The position numbers and the translations under genes are program-made. Below, piece after piece: positions 1 through 11,239 of a stretch of DNA of 64,000 nucleotides. The DNA comes from JAHDHW01 sp965277415. GTDB taxonomy: Bacteria; Bacteroidota; Bacteroidia; Chitinophagales; Saprospiraceae. The stretch spans positions 1 to 64,000 of the forward strand of contig CBDICS010000087.1 of assembly GCA_965277415.1 (NCBI GenBank), written 5' to 3'. The number at the start of each line of letters is the position of its first letter. Position 1 is the stretch's first letter. The notes beneath the pieces were generated by a model that saw nothing but the letters and a program-made list of their open reading frames with translations, was not told where the DNA came from and made no database searches.

Positions 1-3000
1 AAATTTGGACTTCTAGCTTGCTATTAACAGGATTAAGAAACTTGAGGGTTTAATAGATCTTGACTTGGATTTGGAAAAAGAATTAAATCATTATTATTAT
101 TCAAGTCCTCTGTTCCAATCATTATATCTGGATCTATTTCGATTTCAATCGAGGTGTACCAAACCAACCACCTTCACCATCTTCTACAGCAAAGGTAAAC
201 CCATCAGTAGTTTCAGATCCACCATTATGAACATAAGTTAGATTACCTGCATTAATAGTAGCTTGTCGAAAAGTCATGCCTACTTCTAGAGGGGGTACTT
301 CCGAGGAAAAATAACGTTCCATTCTGAGGAGCAGTAACAATCGTATAGACTAAATCCTCTGGACCATTATCATCATCTTCTGACAACAAGAATTCATTAG
401 TGATTTGTCTCCCTCCACCTGGAGGAGTAGGCATCAATTCATTGGTCACCAAATATGGTGGATTAGCACTAGCATTTGAACAAAGTTCAATCGACCACTC
501 TTCCAAACCTCCACCTACACCATCTGTATTATTAACCGCTACTTTGAGCGTCCATACTCCTACTGCCTCCAAATTATTGAAATCTGATAAATTTCCATGC
601 GGTTTAAAAGTTCCGCCATTATTAGGAGGACATTGAATATCAAGCGGGGACTCATCATCTAATCCCATATTAAAGGTCGTAGCCACACCACATATATCAG
701 AAAACAGAAGCACTTCGGTATTATCTGGGCTAATCAAGGAAACATCAAGATGCTGCACTAAATCATGCGACCCTTTTAATCGTCTTATATTTAGGTCATT
801 AATTGCTCCATCTGTATTTACAACTAGTGTAGACTCAATTACTGGGGTTCCAATAGCAGAAATAGCTAAAGGGACATTATTACTTTCAAAAACGGCACAT
901 TCAAATACCTCTGTATGGAATCCTTGTGGCACTGAAAAGTCTCCATACCCACATTCATTGTGAGGACGAATTCTCCAGAAATATAAATTATTCTTTTCTA
1001 GAACGATACTTGGTGTGAAATCAGTAGTGGTTAAGCCTGTTGCGAAATCCAAAATAGTTCCCGGAGCAAATGATGGACTACTAGCAATCTCTATATCGTA
1101 AGAATTTGCATTAGGACTACCTATCCAAGTAAAGGTGGGTACTTCCTCAACACTAGAACTTCCATTAGCAGGACTTTCTAATGATATTGCAGAAAAATCA
1201 TTGAGCACAAGATCAAAGGTTACATTTCTTTTGATCGTGTCCCCTCCAATAGCAATTGCTGTAATTTCAATATCATAAAAACCTTCCTCAGTAATATCCT
1301 CTGTCTCAATCGTCAACACAGCCCCTTCAGATGGTAAAATAGGATTCGCACTAAAGATAGGATTGGCTCCTGCTGGTAATCCTGAGATTGAAAAATTAAG
1401 CAAGGAGTCATAATCTAATAAGGAAATAGTATTTAAACCAATCACCACATCATTAGGCACACAAACCTGTTGAAAGTATGGTCCTGCATCAAATGCGTAA
1501 CCTGCTGTAGTTGGTTCTACAACTTGATGATTAAAATTCGAAATATCAAAAAAGATGTTTTCAGCAGCTTCTATTCTTACTCTACCTCCACCAGTAATGA
1601 CATTAGGGATGGTGACGAAGTGCGCACCGTCATTAGGGATATTTTCTGCCAACATAATATCTGAGTCATAACCTCCATTACTAGAATACTTGATATTTAC
1701 TCTTTCGCAATTGACAGGCGCTAAATCAGTATTAGAAACATCCCAAAGCACTTCAATATATTGCCCGATCTCAAATGTTTCATTATTATTAGGATATTCA
1801 ACTCTGAAAGGACCAGCTTGATCTGTCGCCTCAAATGAAACTTCATCCCATACGACGCCTCCAATTTCAGTATTATTATCTCTTACAGTACAACGGAATT
1901 TTAAATTTCGTGTATATGATGGCAATACTTCTACATCTTGTTGAGTATTCTGAACAACACTTTGCATTCTAGGAAATACACGCGTTGGACTATCGTTCGG
2001 AGGATAGGATCTAAAACTTGGTGCAGTCCCAATAGGACTTCCTAATTCACTTATAGGACCAATATTATATTGCTCCCAGCAATAGTTAATAGGATCCCCA
2101 TCTTGATCACTAGCTACAGCAGTCAATTCAAATGGTGTGTTTATAGGAATATAAAAATCATCCTCATAATTCAATTCTAACTCAGGTTGATTATTAGCTG
2201 TAGGAAAGATATCAGGACAATCGCCAGCTCCTCCACCGAGATGAGAATAATTATATATTTGTTGTAGAGATCCTACATGATAGTATATATCTCCGTTGAA
2301 TACAACATTTTGGTTGCCACAAGCACCAGCATAAGACATAATTGTACTTCCACTACCCGGCTCAAAAGCACTTCCTGAAGCTCTTTGTCCTAAAATCCCA
2401 GGGCAATTATCCCAAGTATGACCAGCAGAAAATTGATGTGCTACCTCATGAGCCGTTACGTTTAAAATAATATTGCTCAAACTACCGCTATATTGGCAAG
2501 TCACCCCCCTTCCTTTTCCAGTTGAAGTACAAATAGTACCGCCTGCTACACCACCTACGTCACTACACCCAATAGTCATGACATGCCCTACATCATAATT
2601 AACTGAACCAATAACCTGATCTAAATTATTTTGATTTTGTTGAAGAAGTCCTCCTCCTAATGTGACATTATTATAAGGATCGGTTGCAGCATCCGTATAG
2701 ATCAAATTATCATTATCATCTACTAGAACAAAACGTATGGCAGCTTCTGCTTCAAAAACAGAGTTCAATAAATTGACAACAATATTGACCGCAGCCATTC
2801 CACCATCAACTGTGCCACCATGCAAATTCACCCATTCTGCTACTCCTGCTATTGCTATTTTATATTCTAAAACTTCTACTAATGCGACTTCGGCATTACG
2901 GTTATTAGCTTGAATATGGTTTTGAATATCTTCGTTCAATTCAATACCATCCAAAGGAGATGCTACGTTCAAAAACTCATCGTCATTATGTACACCACAA

Positions 3001-3524
3001 ACGAATTCATAGTCATCAGGCATAGAGAGGTGCTTATTTTCAAATACAATACAAGCATCTTGCATAAACTTGGCATAAGGCTCTATAGAATATCGACCAG
3101 AAGGGGTATTAAACATCGCATAGAAACCAAGACTGGAATAAACAAATCGAACTTTTACATCTTTATCTTGAACACTGTATCCCGCAAATGATTTAATATT
3201 CGAATATCTAGCCGCTATGCCTGGCATCATCACTGGAGATTCGTAGATTTTGAAACTATGTATTTCACCATCAGGTAATGGAAGGCTTAATTTCAGAGGT
3301 TGATTGACTGCAGCTGCAGTTCTTTCCATTGGTGCATTTTGAAGATAGACTTTTAATGCTTCAATATCCAAAGAAAAAGTATGGTACTCATCAGGAACAA
3401 GCCCTCGTTCGTTCTCTTCATTTAATACTATAGCATTTTCATTCGCACTAGTCCAAAAATCATTAACCTGAGCAGTAATCGCTGTAGTCAATAATATTGA
3501 TAATAATAGAAAAAGTGTTCGCAT
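1..3524 (-). pseudogene. T9SS-secreted M12B-like zinc metalloprotease, copy 1 (frameshifted, cut by window edge)
   Basis: Secreted metalloendopeptidase by family. The start at 3524 (MRTLF...) matches the start of the downstream paralogue; an in-frame ATG at 3533 is possible. Order seen: signal peptide ending near TAITAQ, propeptide-like region, catalytic domain with HEVAHQFSAGH (HExxHxxxxxH) and a Met-turn STIMSYAG, Ig/fibronectin-like region, proprotein-convertase P-like domain, and a cadherin-like module. The main frame ends at 252. Comparison with the intact paralogue at 3858-7565 shows three single-base indels: an extra C in a C-run near 290-296, a missing T near 148-152, and an extra C near 46-50. 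Correcting all three restores the reading into a type A sorting domain (DLFPNP-like) that runs off the left edge. It is either a recent pseudogene or a sequence with errors; the long undamaged remainder favours a recent event or error. Confidence 0.85.
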
Positions 3525-3687
3525 CTTTATCATTGTTTTGATTTTTCGGTAAAATAGCTAAGTTTAAAGATATAACGCTACATCTTATAAAAAGAACTAT
3601 GTAAACGCTAAATAGTTGCAAATACATGCTTATAAGTCTACTACCCGCTGTTTTTTAGATAAATCACAAAATTAAATAATACATCAT

Positions 3688-3723
3688 CTTTAGGGACAAG
3701 GAATCAATAGGTGTCCCTTAAAG
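3688..3723 (-). terminator. Hairpin downstream of metalloprotease copy 2
   Basis: CTTTAGGGACA pairs with TGTCCCTTAAAG, with one bulged base, around a loop of about 13 bases. It lies in the intergenic space downstream of the minus-strand protease gene ending at 3858 and just beyond the large palindromic repeat. A role in 3' end formation is inferred from position; there is no strong U-tract. Confidence 0.4.
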
Positions 3724-3736
3724 ACGAAAAATAAAC

Positions 3737-3843
3737 GTTCTTTGACAAATCCCGTGGACAAGCCGTAAATAAGGTCAAAGCGACCAAAGGAAGCCTTGAC
3801 CTTGTTTATGACTTTGTCTCAAACACGAGATTTGTCAAAGAAC
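3737..3843. repeat. Large palindromic intergenic repeat, copy 1 of 3
   Basis: About 107 bp bounded by the exact inverted pair GTTCTTTGACAAATC / GATTTGTCAAAGAAC. Inner arms also pair (GACAAGCCGTAAATAAGGTC against GACCTTGTTTATGACTTTGTC), so the whole unit can fold as one long imperfect hairpin. Closely related copies lie at 36212-36316 and 47158-47265. It starts just 14 bases beyond the stop codon of the minus-strand protease gene. Confidence 0.85.
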
Positions 3844-3857
3844 CATAAAATAAGCTT

Positions 3858-6800
3858 TTATCTCTGAACCACAAATCGCTTCGCAATCATTGCATTTTCA
3901 TCTTTTACATAAATGAAATAAATACCATTAGCCAAACGACTGGTATTGATAACCGTTTGTTCAGAAAAATGATCTAAAGTTTGACTTTGCAATACTTGTC
4001 CTTGAACATTTGTGATGAAAAGATCAAGTTTGCTATCAACAGGGTTCACAAATCTCAGATTCAATAAATCTTGACTTGGGTTAGGAAAAAGATCAAAATC
4101 ATTATTATTTTCTAAGTCTTCCGTTCCAATCATTACATCAGGGTCGATTTCGATTTCAAACCTTGGCGTACCAAACCAGCCTCCTTCTCCATCTTCTACA
4201 GCAAAGGTAAACCCATCAGTAGTTTCAGCACCTCCATTGTGAACATAGGTAAGGTTTCCTGCATTTATTGTAGCCTGTCGGAAAGTCATACCCACTTCTA
4301 AAGGCTGATTGCCAAGGAAAAACAAGGTCCCGTTTTGAGGAGCCGTGACAATAGTATAAGTTAGATCCTCTGGCCCATTATCATCATCCTCTGATAATAA
4401 AAATTCCTCAGTGATCTGTCTAGCTCCACCTGGAGGTGATGGCATCAATTCATTGTTCACTAAATATGGCGCATTAGCACTTGCATTTGAACAAATCTGA
4501 AGCGACCACTCTTCCAAAGCACCACCTACGCCATCCGTATTATTTACAGCGACTTTTAAAGTCCAAGTACCTACTGGATCTAGATTATTAAAATCTGATA
4601 AATTCCCATGCGGTTTGAATGTCCCGCCATTATTAGGAGGACACTGAATATCAAGTGGCGACTCATCATCTAATCCCATATTAAAAGCTGTCGCTACTCC
4701 ACATATATCTGAAAACAAAAGTACTTCAGTATCGTCAGGACCGATCAATGACACATCAAGATGTTGGACTAGGTCATGAGATCCTTTTATTTTCTGAATA
4801 TTTAGGTCATTAATTGCACCTGAACTAGGAACGACCAAAGTGGATTCTACTATAGGTGTCCCTATACCGGAAATATTTAAAGGCACATTATTACTTTCAA
4901 AAATAGCACATTCAAATACTTCTGTATGAAATCCTTGAGGTGTAGAGAAATCACCATAGCCACATTCGTTTTGAGGGCGAATCCTCCAAAAGTATAAATT
5001 ATTTTTTTCTAGAACGACACTTGGTGTGAAAGTAGTTGTCGTTAAGCCTGTTGCGAAATCCAAAATAGTTCCAGGAGCAAATGATGGATTATTAGCGACC
5101 TCTATATCGTAGGAGTTGGCATTAGGACTACCTACCCAAGTAAATGTGGGTACTTCTGCTACACCAGAACTTCCATTTGCAGGGCTTTCCAATGAGATCG
5201 TTGAAAAATCATTAAGGACAAGATCAAAGGTAACATTCCTTATAATCGTATCTCCCTCATTGGCAATCACTGTAAATTCAAGATCATAAAATCCTTCATC
5301 AACTATATTGCTAGTTTCGATTGTTAAAACACCTCCACCTTCGGATGGCAAAATAGGATTTGCACTAAATATAGGGTTTGCACCTGTTGGCAATCCTGAA
5401 ATAGAAATATTAAGCAGCGAGTCATATCCCAATAATGAAAGTGTACTCAAGTTAATGACTACATCATCCGGCACACATACTTGTTGAAAATATGGTCCAG
5501 CATCAAAGGTATATCCTGGTGTCGTTGCTTCTACAATCTGATGATTAAAGTTAGATAAGTCAAAAAAGATGTTTTCAGCAGCCTCTACTCTTACTCTACC
5601 TCCACCAGTAATGACATTAGGAATGGTGACAAAATGCGCGCCATCATTAGGGATGTTTTCAGCCAACATAATATCTGAATCGTAGCCCCCATTACTAGAA
5701 TATCGGATATTCACTCTTTCGCAATTGACAGGAGCTTGATCTGTATTGGCTACATCCCATAGTACTTCAATATATTGTCCAACTTCAAATATATCATTAT
5801 TATTAGGGTACTGAACTAGAAAAGGACCCGCTTGATCTGTTGCTTCAAAAGACATTTCTTCCCACACTACTCCTCCAACATCTGGGTTATTATCTCTAGC
5901 AGTACATCTGAATGTTAGATTCCGAGTATAAGACGGTAAGACTTCTACATCTTGCTGGATGTTTTGAACAACGTTTTGCATTCTTGGGAATACCCGTGTT
6001 GGACTTTCAACTGGTAAGAAAGATCTAAAGCTCGGTCCATTTAAAGTAGGGTTGCCCAATGGACTCACCGGCCCTAAATTATATTGCTCCCAACAATAGG
6101 TAAGAATATCTCCATCTTGATCACTTCCCGTCGCAGTCAACTCAAATGGTGTGCTTATAGGTATATAAAATCCATCTTCATACTCTAGTTCTAAATCAGG
6201 GTAATTATTAGAAGAAGGAGAAATATTGGCACATTCTGAACCATTTCCAGTGCCTACACTAGTATACATTTGTTCAAGTGAAGCAACATGATAATAATAA
6301 TCAGAACCGAATTGAATATTTTGAGATTGACACCCTCCTGCATAAGACATGATCGTACTGCCACTACCTGGCTCATAAGCAGTACCCGAAGATCTTGCAG
6401 AGATAATATCCTGAGGAGGAGAACCAATTGTTCCTTCACAATTATTCCATGAATGTGTTGCTGAAAACTGATGCGCCACCTCATGCGCTGCTACTTCAGA
6501 TATAATTAACTCCAGGTTGGAGCTATACTGGCAAGTCAACCCTGCCCCTTTATTATTATTATTACAAATCGAGTTCAAAGCTGCGACGCCACCAATCCCT
6601 ACACAAGATAAAGTCAATAAGTGCCCAATATCATAATTGGAGTTCCCTATTGTTGCATCTAAATTATCTTGATTTTGTCCCAATAATGAGTTGTTTGCAT
6701 TATCAATATCATTATAAGGATCTGTCGATGGATCAGTATAAATCAACTGATCATTCTCATTAATCAAAACAAAACGAACGGCAAGTTCTGGTTGAAAAAA

Positions 6801-7565
6801 TGAATTCAAAACATTTGCCATAATGTTCACTGCGGAAAGACCACCTGAAACCGTTCCACCATGTAAAGTATTCGTCCACTCAGCTAAACCCGCTACCGCC
6901 ATTCTATATTCTCTAATATCAACAACTTCTACCGCAGCATTCCTATTACTTGCTTGTCCTTGTGAATGATCCTCGTCAATCTCTAAGCCTTCCACTGGAT
7001 TAGTGCTATTAGAAAATACATCATCATGACTCACACCACAAACCATCGTATCATCATTTGGCAGATGCATATCTTTTCTATCATACACGACATAAGTATC
7101 TTGAATATCTTTTGAGTAAGGTTGAATATAATACCTCGCGTTTGGTGAATAAAAAATACCATGAAATCCATGATCAGAATAGACAAATCTTACATTCAAT
7201 CCTGTATTATTCTTACTATATCCTGAAAAAGATTTGATATGTGGAAACCTGCCAGCTAATTCTGATTGCATCACTGGGGATTCAACTACTAAAAATTCAT
7301 GAACTGTTCCATCAGGTGAAGGGAATTCCACCGTCAAAGCTTGATCTTGAGCTGCTGCTGTTCTCTCCATTGGCGCACTTTGAAGGTAAGTTTTCATCGC
7401 CTCCAAGTCTAAGGCAAATGTCTGGTATTCATCAGGAACCAATCCGCGTTCGTCTTCTGTGCTTAAAACGATGGCATTCTCATCGGCACTACTCCAAAAA
7501 TCATTAATTTGGGCAGTTAATGCAGTGCTTATTGAAATGGAAAAAAAGAGGAAAAGTATTCGCAT
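3858..7565 (-). CDS. T9SS-secreted M12B-like zinc metalloprotease, copy 2 (intact)
   Basis: 1235 residues. Signal peptide (MRILFLFFSISISTALTAQ), a propeptide-like region to about residue 190, then a reprolysin-like catalytic domain with HEVAHQFSATH (three zinc-binding His plus catalytic Glu) and the Met-turn STIMSYAG. After this come Ig/fibronectin-like segments, a P-domain-like region around residues 900-1040, a cadherin-like module, and a type A T9SS sorting domain starting at FDLFPNPSQD. Family knowledge: a metzincin-type endopeptidase exported across the outer membrane by T9SS and anchored or released at the surface. It is an adjacent tandem paralogue of the gene at 1-3524. The C-terminal 600 residues are much more alike between the copies than the N-terminal 400. 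Substrate unknown. Confidence 0.92.
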   Translation of the reverse strand: MRILFLFFSISISTALTAQINDFWSSADENAIVLSTEDERGLVPDEYQTFALDLEAMKTYLQSAPMERTAAAQDQALTVEFPSPDGTVHEFLVVESPVMQSELAGRFPHIKSFSGYSKNNTGLNVRFVYSDHGFHGIFYSPNARYYIQPYSKDIQDTYVVYDRKDMHLPNDDTMVCGVSHDDVFSNSTNPVEGLEIDEDHSQGQASNRNAAVEVVDIREYRMAVAGLAEWTNTLHGGTVSGGLSAVNIMANVLNSFFQPELAVRFVLINENDQLIYTDPSTDPYNDIDNANNSLLGQNQDNLDATIGNSNYDIGHLLTLSCVGIGGVAALNSICNNNNKGAGLTCQYSSNLELIISEVAAHEVAHQFSATHSWNNCEGTIGSPPQDIISARSSGTAYEPGSGSTIMSYAGGCQSQNIQFGSDYYYHVASLEQMYTSVGTGNGSECANISPSSNNYPDLELEYEDGFYIPISTPFELTATGSDQDGDILTYCWEQYNLGPVSPLGNPTLNGPSFRSFLPVESPTRVFPRMQNVVQNIQQDVEVLPSYTRNLTFRCTARDNNPDVGGVVWEEMSFEATDQAGPFLVQYPNNNDIFEVGQYIEVLWDVANTDQAPVNCERVNIRYSSNGGYDSDIMLAENIPNDGAHFVTIPNVITGGGRVRVEAAENIFFDLSNFNHQIVEATTPGYTFDAGPYFQQVCVPDDVVINLSTLSLLGYDSLLNISISGLPTGANPIFSANPILPSEGGGVLTIETSNIVDEGFYDLEFTVIANEGDTIIRNVTFDLVLNDFSTISLESPANGSSGVAEVPTFTWVGSPNANSYDIEVANNPSFAPGTILDFATGLTTTTFTPSVVLEKNNLYFWRIRPQNECGYGDFSTPQGFHTEVFECAIFESNNVPLNISGIGTPIVESTLVVPSSGAINDLNIQKIKGSHDLVQHLDVSLIGPDDTEVLLFSDICGVATAFNMGLDDESPLDIQCPPNNGGTFKPHGNLSDFNNLDPVGTWTLKVAVNNTDGVGGALEEWSLQICSNASANAPYLVNNELMPSPPGGARQITEEFLLSEDDDNGPEDLTYTIVTAPQNGTLFFLGNQPLEVGMTFRQATINAGNLTYVHNGGAETTDGFTFAVEDGEGGWFGTPRFEIEIDPDVMIGTEDLENNNDFDLFPNPSQDLLNLRFVNPVDSKLDLFITNVQGQVLQSQTLDHFSEQTVINTSRLANGIYFIYVKDENAMIAKRFVVQR

Positions 7566-7633
7566 TTTTTATAATTTTAATTTTCGGTAAATATACTTTG
7601 CTTTACTTAGAGGTCTTAAATCTATTTTCATGA

Positions 7634-7641
7634 CAAAGATA
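7634..7641 (-). promoter_or_regulatory. Bacteroidota -7 box upstream of metalloprotease copy 2
   Basis: On the minus strand the site reads TATCTTTG, a perfect match to TAnnTTTG, about 70 bases upstream of the protease start at 7565. I see no convincing -33 TTTG at the usual spacing, so only the -7 element supports the call. Confidence 0.4.
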
Positions 7642-7744
7642 CCTTTGTATTTAGTGTTTTAAAAATAAGAAATTGTTAATTGTCGCGAAGTTTATGAAGA
7701 AAATAGTAAAAAAACGAGTATTTATAGTATTATGTGTCAATAAC

Positions 7745-10700
7745 TTAGAATGTAGCTCTAACTTGTGCTCGTCCTACATGAACAATATTTGCGATACCGC
7801 TTTTTCGACCTTCATAACTTAATATCATCTGGATATTTTTACCCAACCGTCTATCGAATGAAAAATCCCAAAGGAAGTTTTCACCATTTCTGAGTCCTTC
7901 TAACATGGCAAACTCTAGAGAAGAATTAGCCATACCATCAAAATTTATCCTCACATAAGAAAAACTCGTTCTAAAGGAAGTCTTAGAACTTTGATTAAAA
8001 GTGGTCTCCAATTTAAAATCATGGATAATCGCTTTCTCCCCACCAGTAGGCAGTACATTTTTACTATTTTGAAATTCGTAAGTAAGAATGTTTCTAAAAT
8101 TTCTACTTGGTAAAAATGTAAATTGTGGTGCTATTCTAAAAAACTCAATATCGTAGTCTCGATTATCGAAAAATTCAGAGTCATTTTTTCTATTGCCCTG
8201 AGCAAAGTTCATAATATAACTTATCTTTTTCGAGATATTCCAACGGGTTTTAAAGAACTGTTCACTATTCAATCTACTTTCAAAACCAGTGGTTAATATC
8301 ACTTTGTTTTGATTGTTAAACATACCCAATTGCAAATCATATTTCGGATCTCCCTGATTGAAAAATAAAGTATTTCGAATCGCAGATGTAGTAGACACTA
8401 GAGAAGTATCAACGATATCCAATTGGAAAGGATTCCAGGCTACAATATCATCTGCCTGCTTAGTTTTTCTAATGATTCTCAGAGTAGATTGCATTGAAAA
8501 CCTACTTAATAATTTCTTTGTTCCTTTCTCTTGATACCAGATTGATCGAGGGTCAATTCGTAAACTTTGGTTCAGGGATACATTATTGGTTCGAATAAAT
8601 TCATCTGTAAATATGGAAATACGAATAAGGTTTGCTTCATTTTGAAAAACGGATTCCTCTATTTCGTTTAATTGTGGAATAGTATCATTATTTAAATCTC
8701 TCCAGGTATAAACGCCTTCCCCTGGTGCCACGGGTAAGTATTGAAATTCTTGTTTGCGTTCTTGCCCCGAACCAATCTCATAATTGGTTGAAGTCCGTAC
8801 AGCTCCTTTAAATAAACTAAGCGAATGTTCCAATCGTCCAAGGAAAGTTTCTTGCGGTTCTTGATTGGTTAAGGAAGGGTCTTCAATAGTTAACTCCCTA
8901 TAAGATAAATTCCATCGAAGGTTAGAAGCTTTGCTTTGCCTCCAGTTGCCATTAATATTAAATTCATTTGCAACCGTATTTTGTAAAAAATCTTTGTCGA
9001 CAGGAGCATAATCGAATCTTTGTTGATAGTTCACTCCTATGGTAAATAGTTCACTTGCAGCACTTTCTATATAAACTTTATAAAGATCATAGTAAAAGCT
9101 GTTGGAACTAAGGGTATCAAATTGATTCGCAAATCGATCATTTTTTTCTCTTTCGCCATATACGCCTAATTTCCAGTTTTTCATTTTTTTAAAAGTCTTG
9201 GAAATATCTGCTTTAGGTCTAAAAAAAGTACTCCTTTCTTCTGTCGCATCTGTACTCAAAAGGCTACCTTGCAAATCAACTGTAAAACCATCTCTTTTTA
9301 ATCTTAAACGGCTATAATGTTTAGTCCCAGTATATAAAGTATTTCGTAAAAACCCACTGAATTCATAGGTCAGACTACCTATATTTCTTCTGCTTATTGT
9401 AAAACCGCCTTTCCCGATTTGCTCCCTCGCTTTTTCTCTTGTCTGGGCATTTATATTCCAGTCTCTTGTAAATTCTGCATTTCGATAAGGATTCAAAGCC
9501 TTGAAGTTTTTCTGAACGAACTCATATCCCAATTGGGTATCAAATGTCCAATCTTCGTTTTCTCCAAACTTTTTACTATTTCTAAATTCACTAAAAACAG
9601 CAATACCGGTATCATCATCAGAATCAATATCAGAAAACCGATTGAGGTCATTATTACTAATCGCAAGCTCAGTAAGGATACTTGAGTTTTTAGAAATTTT
9701 ATATTCCCCTCCAAAGGTATATAAGGACTGTTTATTGGGCGCAAGCAATTTTCTACCGACTACATAATTACCCTGTTGCATCCCTGTCAAAGGATCAGGA
9801 GCCAACCAACGATATACTCGACCATTGGCAGCAGTGCTATTGTCTATAATATAATTCCCACTTCCAAAATCAACTTCAATAAAATTTGCTGAAAATCGAG
9901 CACTATCCTGATCCGTAGAATATACCAGTATTTCCTCTGTCAAATCAAGTCCGTTGACCGTATACATCGTATCAATCAATTTATAAGAAACGCTAAACTG
10001 GTTAATCTCCTGCAAAGAATCGATGCCCGGCGCAATAGCATTTACCGGATTATCCCCTGCATTTATGAGAATACTCTTTTGTAATGAATCCAAATCCGCT
10101 GCTCCCCCCGAAGTTCTAGAGTCTTGCTCAGAATAAATATTCATATAAAGTCGCATTTTCTCCGTCTTGTATTCTGTATTTACAGCATAAAGTGAACGCG
10201 TATAATTTTGAACAGCATATTCGAATTCTACGATAATCCGGCTATCTTTGGTAATCAATCGTTTACTAGTAAACAGGACATCAGCTCGGTTATAATCAAT
10301 GATATAATCTTCTTCCAAACCTCGCTTTAAAAGCATCCCATCCAAAAACACTTTTTCGGTACCTGCCAGCACGATAATGAACCGCTCTCCATCTGCACCT
10401 TCTAATCGATAAGGCCCTTGATTTCCTTCTTGTGCCACCACCGAATTCCTTGAAAATTTCCCTCTTGCAATAGCAACACTAGCTTTGGTACTTAGTGTTG
10501 ACTTATCATTAATTTCAAATATATTTTGAGCCGTTGCGCCTTTTAGTTTTTTAAAGTAATTCATAAAATAACTATCTGGTCGACTAAGCTCATAATCTCC
10601 AGCAGTCAAAGAAGCATTGCCTTTTTTTAACTGTATAAAAATCTTATCAAACTCCTGAAGTTGTTGGGTATTTCCTTCCGGTTGAAGTGGAATATTATTA

Positions 10701-11239
10701 TCAGAAATCGCAGCCAGAATCTCCACGTCATCACCTAGATTTCCAGCTAATTGTAAATTAAAGCTGGAGTTTAAAACCAAACTTTGATTATTCCCAAAAG
10801 AAACTCCTCTGGCAAAACTTCCATTATAGTCCAGTCCCTGAAAATCAATTAGTCCACTTTGCGATTCATAAGGACTAAAATCAAAACCTATATAATCTCC
10901 ATTTTCATCAATTTCAATTTTTGTAGTATCCAGATGGCTATTCAATTTGTAAAGGTCATAAGGTAAGACCCGAAAACTGACTTCTATATACTTAGGTTTT
11001 TTGGAAGAAGCCCAAAAGAGTTCATTATTAAACAATAGATAATCCTTTTTATCAACCTTCCCCCCTTGGTCATCGATTATCTCTACAGATTCCGGCAGGA
11101 CCGTAAGGCTATCAAGCAATATAGGCAGGCTATCCAGAACAATGACCATAGCACGCTTATTGGAAAGCTGCTCTGTTTGTGCAATACCATCACTAAAAAA
11201 AATGGCTAAAAGCGCTATACTGAGTATTATTCTTATCAT
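7745..11239 (-). CDS. Large outer-membrane beta-barrel protein of a conserved Bacteroidota family
   Basis: 1164 residues with a signal peptide (SIALLAIFFSDGIAQ). The N-terminal part is soluble-looking. From about residue 150 the sequence alternates polar and aromatic residues in short strands, as in an outer-membrane barrel, and it ends in a typical terminal strand (VGRAQVRATF, final Phe). A region around residues 275-345 (GPYRLEGADGERFIIVLAGT and following) resembles a motif I associate with large uncharacterised Bacteroidota surface proteins; I cannot assign a function. It follows the two proteases on the same strand, but 180 bases separate it from copy 2 and no co-transcription is evident. 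SprA-like function is not supported by length (SprA is over 2000 residues). Confidence 0.75.
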   Translation of the reverse strand: MIRIILSIALLAIFFSDGIAQTEQLSNKRAMVIVLDSLPILLDSLTVLPESVEIIDDQGGKVDKKDYLLFNNELFWASSKKPKYIEVSFRVLPYDLYKLNSHLDTTKIEIDENGDYIGFDFSPYESQSGLIDFQGLDYNGSFARGVSFGNNQSLVLNSSFNLQLAGNLGDDVEILAAISDNNIPLQPEGNTQQLQEFDKIFIQLKKGNASLTAGDYELSRPDSYFMNYFKKLKGATAQNIFEINDKSTLSTKASVAIARGKFSRNSVVAQEGNQGPYRLEGADGERFIIVLAGTEKVFLDGMLLKRGLEEDYIIDYNRADVLFTSKRLITKDSRIIVEFEYAVQNYTRSLYAVNTEYKTEKMRLYMNIYSEQDSRTSGGAADLDSLQKSILINAGDNPVNAIAPGIDSLQEINQFSVSYKLIDTMYTVNGLDLTEEILVYSTDQDSARFSANFIEVDFGSGNYIIDNSTAANGRVYRWLAPDPLTGMQQGNYVVGRKLLAPNKQSLYTFGGEYKISKNSSILTELAISNNDLNRFSDIDSDDDTGIAVFSEFRNSKKFGENEDWTFDTQLGYEFVQKNFKALNPYRNAEFTRDWNINAQTREKAREQIGKGGFTISRRNIGSLTYEFSGFLRNTLYTGTKHYSRLRLKRDGFTVDLQGSLLSTDATEERSTFFRPKADISKTFKKMKNWKLGVYGEREKNDRFANQFDTLSSNSFYYDLYKVYIESAASELFTIGVNYQQRFDYAPVDKDFLQNTVANEFNINGNWRQSKASNLRWNLSYRELTIEDPSLTNQEPQETFLGRLEHSLSLFKGAVRTSTNYEIGSGQERKQEFQYLPVAPGEGVYTWRDLNNDTIPQLNEIEESVFQNEANLIRISIFTDEFIRTNNVSLNQSLRIDPRSIWYQEKGTKKLLSRFSMQSTLRIIRKTKQADDIVAWNPFQLDIVDTSLVSTTSAIRNTLFFNQGDPKYDLQLGMFNNQNKVILTTGFESRLNSEQFFKTRWNISKKISYIMNFAQGNRKNDSEFFDNRDYDIEFFRIAPQFTFLPSRNFRNILTYEFQNSKNVLPTGGEKAIIHDFKLETTFNQSSKTSFRTSFSYVRINFDGMANSSLEFAMLEGLRNGENFLWDFSFDRRLGKNIQMILSYEGRKSGIANIVHVGRAQVRATF

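Noticed and set aside
7745..11239. SprA (T9SS translocon) assignment
   Set aside because: Half the usual length and no N-terminal match that I can recognise.
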